9,382 nucleotides of DNA, from positions 1 to 9,382 of the forward strand of contig DASPWW010000142.1 of assembly GCA_035637595.1 (NCBI GenBank), read 5' to 3'. Below, piece by piece: positions 1 through 6,418 of this stretch. The stretch's first letter is position 1. Each line of letters begins with the position of its first letter. The position numbers and the translations under genes were made by a program. The DNA comes from DASPWW01 sp035637595. Lineage in GTDB: Bacteria; Actinomycetota; Thermoleophilia; Solirubrobacterales; 70-9. The notes under the pieces were generated by a model that ran no database searches, was not told where the DNA came from, and saw nothing but the letters and a program-made list of their open reading frames with translations.

Positions 1-882
1 CGGCGGGTTGAGCGGCTGCCAGTCCGGATCCTCGTCGTTGACTGCGTTCGTGGTGAGCGGGATTTGGTTCTGCCCGTCGGCGTCCATGACGAAGATCTCG
101 TCGTCGCCGTCACGGGAACTCATGAACGCGATCCTCTGGCCATCCGGAGAGAAAGCGGGGGCGGCGTCCGAGGCCGGGTCGGCCGTGAGCGGCGTCGGGT
201 TCTGGCCATCGGCATCCATGACGAAGATCTCGTCGTCGCCGTCGCCGTTGCTCCGGAAGGCGATCCTTTCTCCGTCGGGGGAGAAGGTGGAATCGCCCTC
301 GGCGGCAGCGTTGAAGGTGAGCTGAGTCTGATCGGACCCGTCAGCGTTCATGACGAAGATCTCCTGGTCGCCGTCGCGGTTGCTGGTAAAGGCGATCCGG
401 CCGGCGGGTGAGAAGGCGGGGCGGTTGTCCCCTGCCGAGTTGAAGGTGAGCTGGGTCTGGTCGGACCCGTCGGCGTTCATGACGAAGATCTCCTGGTCTC
501 CATCGCGGTTGCTGGTAAAGGCGATCCGGCCGTCGGAGGAGAAGGCGGGGTCGAGATCGGCGACCGAATTGAAGGTGAGCTGAGTCTGATCGGACCCGTC
601 AACGTTCATGACGAAGATCTCGGTATCGCCGTCGAGGTTGCTTCGGAAGACGATCCTTTCTCCGTCGGCTGAGAAGCCGAGGTCTTCGTCGGTAGCCGAG
701 TTGAAGGTGAGCTGGCTCTGGTTTTCGCCGCCAGCGTCCATGACGAAGACCTCGTTGTCGCCGTCCCGGGCGCTGGCGAAGACGATCTTGCCGTTTGCGC
801 CCGGGAACGTGGCGTCGGCGACGGGGGCTGACGCGAGCATGAATGACCCCCCAATGAGCGCCGCGCGCAGGAAGCGACTCAC
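1..882 (-). CDS. Secreted TolB/PD40 beta-propeller protein, C-terminus beyond the window
   Basis: Reading the minus strand from GTG at 882 gives 294 open codons to the left edge. Residues 1-23 look like a Sec signal peptide (SRFLRAALIGGSFMLASAP, then VADA), followed by mature TFPGANGKIVF. Six blades of about 43-44 residues follow, each with the PD40 pattern (I-A-F, DGD-x-EIFVM-N/D-x-DG, QLT, AFSPDG). They end in DWQPLNPP, which matches the paralog at 981-2264 just before that protein's C-terminal domain, so a similar domain probably lies outside the window. The likely role is an exported binding or scaffold propeller; no catalytic motif is seen and no ligand is known. The GTG overlaps the TAG of the upstream remnant (TAGTG). 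ATG at 840 is an alternative start but would cut the signal peptide. GC content is visibly lower than in the rml genes. Confidence 0.85.
   Translation of the reverse strand, partial: MSRFLRAALIGGSFMLASAPVADATFPGANGKIVFASARDGDNEVFVMDAGGENQSQLTFNSATDEDLGFSADGERIVFRSNLDGDTEIFVMNVDGSDQTQLTFNSVADLDPAFSSDGRIAFTSNRDGDQEIFVMNADGSDQTQLTFNSAGDNRPAFSPAGRIAFTSNRDGDQEIFVMNADGSDQTQLTFNAAAEGDSTFSPDGERIAFRSNGDGDDEIFVMDADGQNPTPLTADPASDAAPAFSPDGQRIAFMSSRDGDDEIFVMDADGQNQIPLTTNAVNDEDPDWQPLNPP
310..567 (-). repeat. Two near-identical 129-bp tandem units encoding adjacent propeller blades
   Basis: Units 310-438 and 439-567 encode consecutive PD40 blades. Over their first 94 bases I count 5 mismatches, all synonymous, so 30 consecutive residues are identical. 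A third, more diverged copy starts at 568 and the next at 700, giving spacings of 129, 129 and 132 bases. The period is a whole number of codons and matches one blade, so this is an intragenic protein repeat. Confidence 0.85.
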
Positions 883-980
883 TACCACTTCTTCTTTGCC
901 TTGAACTTGACCTTGAAGGTGTCTGCTGTCGATTGACCGAGGTCGTCGGTGAAGGTGGCGGTCAGGGCTTCGACCGAGAA
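882..980 (-). pseudogene. C-terminal remnant of a lost PD40 paralog
   Basis: Directly after the TGA (983-981) of the PD40 gene upstream, the same frame stays open for 32 codons to TAG at 884-882. The text reads VEALTATFTDDLGQS, then TADTFKVKFKAKKKW. It aligns with the last 28 residues of the upstream protein (AVTASATDDLGASSQ and the Lys-rich end), with 15 identities in my hand alignment. It is therefore homologous to the last strands and basic tail of this family's C-terminal domain, with the signal peptide, propeller and start missing. The divergence argues for the tail of a separate paralog whose body was deleted, rather than a fresh copy of the neighbour's tail. Its TAG overlaps the GTG of the next gene, an arrangement expected if both once formed an operon. 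An ancestral double tail cut by a new stop is the alternative. Confidence 0.7.
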
Positions 981-2264
981 TCAATCCTTCTCCTTCTTCT
1001 TCTTGTACTTGACATCCTGGGCGTCCTGCGAAGAGGCGCCAAGGTCGTCGGTGGCCGACGCGGTGACCGCCCCCTTGGGCTTCTTTCCGGCCTTGAGCGC
1101 GCGCTTGACCAGCTTCTTGCCCTTCCCGGCGACCGGGATGTCGACGGTCACGGGTTGGCCCGGCTGAAGCTGGATAGTCACCGCATCGAGCTGGACGGTC
1201 TTCTTCTTGGACGCCGTGGCGCCCGCCTTCGGCTGGGGGGCCTTCAGCGACCCGTCGAGCGTGACCGAGGCGTTCTCGTTCTGTGAGACGACGCTGACCG
1301 TAACGTGCTTTGGCGACTTCTGCTTGCCGGCGGCAAGGTCTATCGCCGGCGGGTTGAGCGGCTGCCAGGCCGGCGCGGTGTCGTACTGCATCGAGACCGT
1401 TTCCGTGAGCGGCGCCTGATTCTGGCCGTCGGCGTCCATCGCGTAGATCTGCTCGCTGGCCATGGTGCCGCGGAAGAACGCGATCCGCGTGCCGTCCGGC
1501 GAGAACACGGGCTGCTCATCCTGCGCCGGGTTGTCGGTGAGCGGAGTCAGGTTCTGACCGTCTGCGTTCATGACGTAGATGTCGACGTCACCGCCGGTGT
1601 CGTCGCGGCTGAACGCGATCCTCGTCCCATCGGGCGAGAAGTCGGGCTGAGAGTCGATATTCCCCGGCGCGAGGGTCAGCGGGACCGGGTTCTGGCCGTT
1701 GGCGTCCATGACGAAGATCCGGCCGAGCGAGCCGCCGGTGCGCGAAAACACGATCTTCTGGCCGTCGGGCGAGAACGATGGGTCGATGTCGTTCGTCGTG
1801 TTGTCGGTCAGCTGAACCTGGTTCTGGCCGTTGGCGTCCATGACCCAGATCTCGACGTCGGAAGCGTCGCCCTTCTCGAACACGATCCGGGTTCCGTCGG
1901 GCGAGAAGGCGGGGTTGCCGTCGTCCGACACCGGGCTGACCTCGGTCAGCTGGGTCTGGCCAGAGCCGTCGGCGTTCATGACCCAGATCGTGTCGCCCGA
2001 CGAGCGGGCGAAGACGATCCGCTCGCCGTCCGCCGAGTAGGAGGGCTGGAGGTCGTTGTCCGGGTTGGCGGCGAGGACGGTCGGGTTCTCGCCCTGCGGG
2101 CCGATCGCGAATATGTCAGTGATGCCGCCGCCGCCGGGCAGCTGGCGTTCGAAGGCGATCTGACCGTTCGTGCCCGGGAACGCGGCCGCGGCGCTCGACG
2201 CCAGCGCAAGGCTCAGGCTCGTCGCCGCTGCCGCCATGAGGGCCGCTCGCCTTGTCGCAATCAT
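981..2264 (-). CDS. Secreted TolB/PD40 beta-propeller protein with basic C-terminal tail
   Basis: This is a complete 427-residue protein. Residues 1-28 form a signal peptide (MIATRRAALMAAAATSLSLA, then an Ala-rich c-region); the mature start is near AFPGTNGQIAF. Six PD40 blades fill roughly residues 29-312, each with motifs such as IWVMNADGSGQTQLT and NPAFSPDGTRIVF, ending at WQPLNPP. Residues about 313-427 form a separate beta-rich domain ending in ATDDLG and a Lys-rich tail (KYKKKKEKD). The fold matches the TolB propeller, but no TolB N-terminal domain is visible, so I do not call it tolB. It is likely exported; the basic tail might bind anionic wall polymers (inference). It starts 40 bases after rmlC, with GGGAGG nine bases before the ATG, so it may be the last gene of the rml transcript or have its own promoter. 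Confidence 0.9.
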   Translation of the reverse strand: MIATRRAALMAAAATSLSLALASSAAAAFPGTNGQIAFERQLPGGGGITDIFAIGPQGENPTVLAANPDNDLQPSYSADGERIVFARSSGDTIWVMNADGSGQTQLTEVSPVSDDGNPAFSPDGTRIVFEKGDASDVEIWVMDANGQNQVQLTDNTTNDIDPSFSPDGQKIVFSRTGGSLGRIFVMDANGQNPVPLTLAPGNIDSQPDFSPDGTRIAFSRDDTGGDVDIYVMNADGQNLTPLTDNPAQDEQPVFSPDGTRIAFFRGTMASEQIYAMDADGQNQAPLTETVSMQYDTAPAWQPLNPPAIDLAAGKQKSPKHVTVSVVSQNENASVTLDGSLKAPQPKAGATASKKKTVQLDAVTIQLQPGQPVTVDIPVAGKGKKLVKRALKAGKKPKGAVTASATDDLGASSQDAQDVKYKKKKEKD

Positions 2265-2279
2265 CCCCTCTCGCCTCCC
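2265..2279 (-). promoter_or_regulatory. Strong Shine-Dalgarno for the PD40 gene
   Basis: On the minus strand the leader reads GGGAGGCGAGAGGGG and then ATG, placing GGGAGG nine bases before the start codon. This is the clearest ribosome binding site in the window and supports the ATG at 2264. Most other genes here instead rely on overlapping stop/start codons. Confidence 0.75.
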
Positions 2280-2304
2280 TGATCGAATCAGCTTCGCGGC
2301 GACG

Positions 2305-2853
2305 CTACCACGGCAACCCGTCCTCGACCTCCGATAGTCGCGGGGCGCCGCGGTCGCGCTCCGAGAGCACGGGGTCCGTGATCGGCCACTCGATCCCGAT
2401 CTCCGGGTCGTCCCAGGCGACTTGCGCCTCGGTCGCCGGGTCGTAGTAGCTCGACAGCTTGTAGGAGACGTCGGCGGCCTCGCTGAGCACGCAGAATCCG
2501 TGCGCGAAGCCGACCGGGACGAAGAGCTGGCGATGCGACTCGTCGTCGAGCTCGTGTCCCTCCCAGCGGCGGTAGGTCGGCGAGTCGCGACGCAGGTCGA
2601 CGACCGCGTCCCAGATCCGGCCGCGGGCGCAGCGCACGAGCTTCGCCTGGCCGGGGTCGGTCTGGAAGTGGAGTCCGCGCAAGATCCCGCCCCGCGAGCG
2701 GGAGTGGTTCTCCTGCACGAAGTTCGCGTCGACGCCGAGCTCGCGCCAGGCGCCGGCCCGGAACGTCTCGACCATGAACCCGCGCTCGTCGCCGTAGACC
2801 TCGGGCTCGATCAGGGCGAGGTCTGGGATCTCGGTGTCGAGACGGCGAGCCAC
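2305..2853 (-). CDS. rmlC: dTDP-4-dehydrorhamnose 3,5-epimerase
   Basis: RmlC epimerises C3 and C5 of dTDP-4-keto-6-deoxyglucose, the third step of dTDP-L-rhamnose synthesis, in the cytoplasm. The 182-residue product is the usual length for this cupin. Family signatures are clear: FVQENHSRSRGGILRGLHFQ (residues 45-64) with catalytic His62, DAVVDLRRDSPTY (82-94), QLFVPVGFAHGF (109-120), and YKLSSYYDP (131-139) with the catalytic Tyr131 position; Asp167 in LSERD matches the Asp paired with the His. I chose the GTG at 2853 because it overlaps the rmlB stop (TAGTG) and gives a normal N-terminus. The frame is open further upstream, but that part is a shadow of rmlB. It is the last rml gene. Confidence 0.96.
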   Translation of the reverse strand: MARRLDTEIPDLALIEPEVYGDERGFMVETFRAGAWRELGVDANFVQENHSRSRGGILRGLHFQTDPGQAKLVRCARGRIWDAVVDLRRDSPTYRRWEGHELDDESHRQLFVPVGFAHGFCVLSEAADVSYKLSSYYDPATEAQVAWDDPEIGIEWPITDPVLSERDRGAPRLSEVEDGLPW

Positions 2854-3851
2854 TAGCCGAGCGCACGCCCGTACTGACGCTCGTAGTACTCGCGATACTC
2901 GCCCGAGCGGATCGGCTCCCACCACCAGGCGTTGTCGCGGTACCAGGCGACCGTGCGCTCGAGCCCCTCCTCGAAGGCGACCCGCGGCCTCCAGCCGAGC
3001 CCCTGGACCTTGTCCGAGGCGAGCGAGTAGCGGCGGTCGTGGCCCGGCCGGTCGGTGACATGCTCGATCAGGGACTCGTCGCGCCCCGTCAGCTCGCAGA
3101 TCCTGCGCACGACCTCGATGTTGGGCAGCTCGTCGGGGCCGCCGACGTTGTAGACCTCGCCGGGCTCGCCGCGCTCCAGCACGGTGTCGATCGCGGCGCA
3201 GTTGTCGTCGACGAAGAGCCAGTTGCGAACCTGCATCCCGTCGCCGTAGACGGGCAGCGGATCGCCGGCGAGCGCGTTGAGGATGCAAAGCGGGATCAGC
3301 TTCTCGGGGTGCTGGTAGGGCCCGTAGTTGTTCGACGAGCGGCAGACCAGCGCCTCGGCGCCGTAGGTGTGGTGAAAGGCCGACGCGATCAGGTCGCCGC
3401 CCGCCTTCGACGCCGAGTACGGCGACGACGGATCGAGCCGCGAGGTCTCGCTGAACGAGCCGTCCTCGATCGAGCCGTAGACCTCGTCGGTCGAGATCTG
3501 GAGGTGGCGGATGCCGGCGTCGCGCGCCGCCTCCACCAGAACGAAGGCCCCGAACACGTCGGTGGTGATGAACTCCCCCGGTGACTCGATCGAGCGGTCG
3601 ACGTGCGACTCGGCGGCGAAGTTGACGACCGCGCCACAGCCCTCGACCGCAGCGCGGACGGTGTCGCGGTCGGCGATGTCGCCCTCGGCGAGCTCGACGC
3701 GGTCGGTGGGCAGGTCCTGGAGGTTCTCGCGCCGCCCCGCGTAGGTCAGCTTGTCGTAGACGATCACCGTGTCGTCGGGGTTGGCGGCGAGGCGGTGGCG
3801 GACGTAGCCCGATCCGATGAACCCCGCGCCGCCCGCGACCAGCAGCCTCAT
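2853..3851 (-). CDS. rmlB: dTDP-glucose 4,6-dehydratase
   Basis: RmlB converts dTDP-glucose to dTDP-4-keto-6-deoxyglucose using bound NAD, the second step of the pathway. The 332-residue protein is an extended short-chain dehydrogenase. It shows the Rossmann motif GGAGFIG (residues 7-13), FAAESHVDRSI (78-88), the catalytic Thr-Asp-Glu in STDEVYG (Thr121, Asp122, Glu123) and the Tyr145/Lys149 pair in PYSASK. RSSNNYGPYQHPEKLIP (171-187) and RNWLFVDDNCAAI (209-221) are typical of RmlB rather than other epimerases or dehydratases. The ATG at 3851 overlaps the rmlD stop by four bases (ATGA). The frame continues open to 4523, but the translation there is a low-complexity Arg-rich shadow of rmlD and should not be included. 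It is translationally coupled on both sides. Confidence 0.97.
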   Translation of the reverse strand: MRLLVAGGAGFIGSGYVRHRLAANPDDTVIVYDKLTYAGRRENLQDLPTDRVELAEGDIADRDTVRAAVEGCGAVVNFAAESHVDRSIESPGEFITTDVFGAFVLVEAARDAGIRHLQISTDEVYGSIEDGSFSETSRLDPSSPYSASKAGGDLIASAFHHTYGAEALVCRSSNNYGPYQHPEKLIPLCILNALAGDPLPVYGDGMQVRNWLFVDDNCAAIDTVLERGEPGEVYNVGGPDELPNIEVVRRICELTGRDESLIEHVTDRPGHDRRYSLASDKVQGLGWRPRVAFEEGLERTVAWYRDNAWWWEPIRSGEYREYYERQYGRALG

Positions 3852-4702
3852 GGCGTTCCCACCTCGAGCGCCTCGCGCTCGGCGAGGTAGGCGGAGAGCC
3901 CCGATCGCCAGCTCGGGAGCGGCCTCGCCTCGGATCGCTCGCTGCCCAGGACCGAGTAGGCGGGGCGGGGCGCCTTGCGGGCCAGCATGTCCGTCGTCGC
4001 CGCCATCACATGGCACTCGACGCCCGACTGGTCGAAGATCTCCTGCGCGAACTCGTACCACGAGCACGATCCGGCGCCGGCGAGGTGATGGACGCCGTAG
4101 GCCTCGCCCTCGATCAGCTCGGCGATCGAGGCCGCCAGGTGCGCGGTGTAGGTTGGACAGCCGACCTGGTCGGAGACGACGAGCACCTCGGGCTGGTCGT
4201 CGGCGAGCGCGAGCATGGTCTCGACGAAGTTGCGCCCCCCGAGCCCGTAGAGCCACGACGAGCGCACGATGAAGTGGCGCGGGTTCGCGACCTCGACCGA
4301 GGTCTCGCCGGAAAGCTTCGAGCGCCCGTAGGCAGACAGCGGCGAGGTCCGGTCCGACTCGAGGTAGGGCGAGCCCTTGCGCCCGTCGAAGACGTAGTCC
4401 GTGGACGGGTAGACGACCTTCGCCCCGACGCCCGCCGCGGCGGCGGCGGTGACGCCCGCGGCTTCGCTGTTCACCCGCGTCGCCTCGTGCTCGTGTTCCT
4501 CGGCGCCGTCGACGTCGGTCCACGCCGCGCAGTTGACGACGACGTCGGGACGGTATCCGGCGACCGCCGCGTCGACCGCAACGCCGTCGGTCAGGTCGAG
4601 GTCGGCGCGCGCCAGCCCCAGGACGCCGTGGCCGCGCAGCTCGCAGGCGCGCACCGCGTCGCGGCCGAGCATCCCGGCGGCGCCTGTCACCAGCACCCTC
4701 AA
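3848..4702 (-). CDS. rmlD: dTDP-4-dehydrorhamnose reductase
   Basis: RmlD reduces the 4-keto sugar to dTDP-L-rhamnose with NAD(P)H, the last step of the pathway. The 284-residue product has a normal length for this short-chain dehydrogenase. Seen in order: GAAGMLG (residues 7-13, nucleotide binding), VVNCAAWTDVDGAE (55-68), the STDYVFDG signature (100-107), YGRSK with catalytic Tyr125 and Lys129, and RSSWLYG (147-153). These are textbook RmlD motifs. The start is TTG at 4702, which overlaps the rmlA stop as TTGA; no ATG near this point fits the frame and the Rossmann motif. The 3' end overlaps rmlB as ATGA. The TTG start may lower its translation unless ribosomes arrive from rmlA (inference). 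Confidence 0.95.
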   Translation of the reverse strand: MRVLVTGAAGMLGRDAVRACELRGHGVLGLARADLDLTDGVAVDAAVAGYRPDVVVNCAAWTDVDGAEEHEHEATRVNSEAAGVTAAAAAGVGAKVVYPSTDYVFDGRKGSPYLESDRTSPLSAYGRSKLSGETSVEVANPRHFIVRSSWLYGLGGRNFVETMLALADDQPEVLVVSDQVGCPTYTAHLAASIAELIEGEAYGVHHLAGAGSCSWYEFAQEIFDQSGVECHVMAATTDMLARKAPRPAYSVLGSERSEARPLPSWRSGLSAYLAEREALEVGTP

Positions 4703-5772
4703 GGGATCGTGATCTCGGAGCTGTCGCCGACGATCATCCGCAGCGTCTTGGGTAGGCCGTCGCCGCGGGCGAGCTTGGTGTTGCGGCCCAGCAGGCTCGC
4801 CTCCATGCGGGCGCCGAGGTCGGAGACGCGCGCGCCCGCGAGCAGGATCGAGTGCTCGATCTCGGACCCGCTGACGACGACGTCGGGGGCGATCGCTGTG
4901 TAGGGGCCGATGTATGCGTCCGTGATCAGGCTGCCCGATCCGATGATCGCCGGGCCGCGGACGATCGTGCGCTCCAGGCGGGCCCCGGCCTCTACCACGA
5001 CGCGACCCTCGACGCGCGAGTCGACGAGCTCACCCTCGATGCGGCGCTCGAGGTCCTCGAGCACGAGCCGGTTTGCCTCGAGCATGTCGTCGAGCTGGCC
5101 GGTGTCCTTCCACCAGCCGCGCACCTGGTGCCACTCGACGCGGCTTCCGTCGTCGATCAGTCGCTGGATCGCGTCGGTGATCTCGAGCTCGCCGCGCCCC
5201 GACGGCTCGATCGCGCGCGCCGCGTCGAACACCGGCGGCCCGAACATGTAGACCCCGACCAGCGCGAGGTCGCTCGGGGGGTCGGAGGGCTTCTCGGTCA
5301 GGCGAACAACCCGATCGCCTTCGAGCTCGGCGACGCCGTAGTGCTCCGGATCGGGGACCTGCGTCAGGAGGATCAGCGCGTCGGGCTCCGAGCTGCGGAA
5401 CGCGTCGACGAGGTCGGTGATCCCGTCGCGCAGCAGGTTGTCACCGAGGTACATCACGAACGGGCCGTGGGCGAGGAAGTCCTCGGCGGTGAGCAGCGCG
5501 TGGGCGAGGCCGAGCGGCGCGTCCTGGGTTATGTACGTAACACCGGCGCCGAACTGCGAGCCGTCGCCGACCGCCTCGCGGATCTCATCCCCGGTCTCCG
5601 GCGCGATCACGATCCCGATCTCGCTGATACCCGCCTCGACGAGCGCCTCTATCCCGTAGAAGAGCACGGGCTTGTTGGCCACGGGCACGAGCTGCTTGGC
5701 CGAGGTATGGGTGATCGGGCGCAGGCGGGTTCCCGCGCCCCCGGAGAGGATCAAACCCTTCAGGACTTCCAT
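4699..5772 (-). CDS. rmlA: Glucose-1-phosphate thymidylyltransferase, long form
   Basis: RmlA joins glucose-1-phosphate and dTTP to give dTDP-glucose, the entry step of the rhamnose pathway. The N-terminal nucleotidyltransferase domain shows GGAGTRL (residues 11-17), the Lys26 position in SAKQLVPVANKP, YLGDN (108-112) with the metal-binding Asp111, TEKP (159-162) and WWKDTG (220-225). From about residue 245 to 335 there are hexapeptide-like turns (VEGRVVVEAGARLE, IIGSGSLITDAYIGPYTAIA) that predict a left-handed beta-helix. At 357 residues it matches the long RmlA class (StrD-like) rather than the roughly 290-residue enterobacterial type. The ATG at 5772 has no good Shine-Dalgarno; a TAGCCT element eight bases upstream would suit a leaderless or near-leaderless transcript. 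It is the first gene of the operon and overlaps rmlD. Confidence 0.95.
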   Translation of the reverse strand: MEVLKGLILSGGAGTRLRPITHTSAKQLVPVANKPVLFYGIEALVEAGISEIGIVIAPETGDEIREAVGDGSQFGAGVTYITQDAPLGLAHALLTAEDFLAHGPFVMYLGDNLLRDGITDLVDAFRSSEPDALILLTQVPDPEHYGVAELEGDRVVRLTEKPSDPPSDLALVGVYMFGPPVFDAARAIEPSGRGELEITDAIQRLIDDGSRVEWHQVRGWWKDTGQLDDMLEANRLVLEDLERRIEGELVDSRVEGRVVVEAGARLERTIVRGPAIIGSGSLITDAYIGPYTAIAPDVVVSGSEIEHSILLAGARVSDLGARMEASLLGRNTKLARGDGLPKTLRMIVGDSSEITIP

Positions 5773-5818
5773 CGTTTCGGAGGCTACCGAGCGCCGGTCG
5801 AGCGGGATACTGCAGCGT
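5773..5818. promoter_or_regulatory. Divergent promoter gap between rmlA and the membrane protein gene
   Basis: These 46 bases are the only space from which rmlADBC (leftward) and the membrane protein gene (rightward) can start close to their start codons. On the minus strand TAGCCT lies eight bases before the rmlA ATG. On the plus strand GATACT (5806-5811) lies seven bases before the GTG at 5819. Both resemble actinobacterial -10 boxes, and both distances would put transcription starts at or next to the start codons. No clear -35 boxes or good Shine-Dalgarno sequences are seen. A short inverted repeat, ACCG-AGCGC-CGGT (5786-5798), sits in the middle. The presence of promoters is inferred from layout; the boxes are tentative. 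Confidence 0.4.
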
Positions 5819-6418
5819 GTGAGCGACGAGGCGGTGACCCGGACCGTGCCGACGCCGATTCGGGGACCGCTCGGGGCTGCGACCGCGTCGGCGCGACGCC
5901 GGGTCCTGTGGATCTCGGGCGCCTGCGCGCTGGCGCTGTGGCTCTTCCTGGCGATTCAGGACCGAGAGATCAGCGACACCGCGGGGCCGGGAATCGTCCC
6001 CTTCGAGGTCGCCGGGACGCAGGAGCACGCCCAGGACATCCTCGACGACTGGGGTCAGGAGGGACGCGACGCCGCACGGGTCTCGCTGATCGCCGACTAC
6101 CCGTATCTGGTCGCGTATTCGATCTTCCTCGCCGTGGGGTGCACGGTCGCGTCAGGACGGCTGGCGCGCCGCGGGATGAATCTGCTCGCCTCGATCGGCC
6201 CAGCGCTCGGCTGGGCGCAGTTCGTCGCCGGCGCCTGCGACGCGATCGAGGACGCCGCCCTGCTGCGCGTCGTTGACGGGCATACGGCGACGTACCCGGA
6301 GATCGCCTTCGTCGCGGCGGTCGTGAAGTTCACGCTCGCGGGCCTGGGCCTCGCCTACGTGATCTTCGGCGCGGTGATGGGCCGTGGCGCCAAGCCTGAG
6401 GCCGAGCCGGCTCAGTAG
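5819..6418 (+). CDS. Unnamed four-helix membrane protein
   Basis: The 199-residue product is an integral membrane protein whose family I cannot name. Likely membrane segments are about residues 28-47 (VLWISGACALALWLFLAI), 93-113 (around YLVAYSIFLAVGCTV), 121-146 and 163-187. Between the first two lies a non-membrane stretch with FEVAGTQEHAQDILDDWGQE (62-81) and ARVSLIADYPYLVAY (86-100). The third segment runs into GACDAIEDAALLRV (138-151), whose acidic residues in or next to a helix are unusual and may be functional. The C-terminus is short and polar. The start is the GTG at 5819; the frame is open further upstream, but that would run into rmlA on the other strand and has no support. It is divergent from rmlA and overlaps the convergent flavoprotein gene by seven bases. 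No enzymatic motif is recognised. Confidence 0.85.
   Translation: MSDEAVTRTVPTPIRGPLGAATASARRRVLWISGACALALWLFLAIQDREISDTAGPGIVPFEVAGTQEHAQDILDDWGQEGRDAARVSLIADYPYLVAYSIFLAVGCTVASGRLARRGMNLLASIGPALGWAQFVAGACDAIEDAALLRVVDGHTATYPEIAFVAAVVKFTLAGLGLAYVIFGAVMGRGAKPEAEPAQ

Noticed and set aside
310..830. Regularly spaced DNA repeats that could suggest a CRISPR-like or satellite array
   Set aside because: The period is 129-132 bases, a whole number of codons equal to one PD40 blade, and the open frame continues through all of it. It is a protein repeat.
981..983. Programmed readthrough or recoding at the TGA
   Set aside because: No stem-loop or recoding signal stands out after it, and the downstream text is a diverged duplicate of the tail, which a paralog remnant explains better.
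1305..2282. Long plus-strand open frame of 325 codons
   Set aside because: It is antisense to the PD40 gene, rich in Arg/Val/Gly with repeating text mirroring the blades, and has no family motif. It is a high-GC shadow.
2279..2291. Hairpin CTGAT-CGA-ATCAG between rmlC and the PD40 gene as a terminator
   Set aside because: The stem is only five base pairs and is AT-containing, with no T-run, and a good ribosome binding site follows it. It could be chance.
3852..4523. N-terminal extension of rmlB by 224 residues
   Set aside because: The Rossmann motif begins right after the ATG at 3851, and the upstream text is an Arg-rich shadow of rmlD.
4852..6276. Plus-strand open frame of 474 codons across rmlA and the membrane protein gene
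   Set aside because: It runs antisense to rmlA and then out of frame through the membrane protein gene, with low-complexity Arg/Asp-rich text. Both real genes have clear features.
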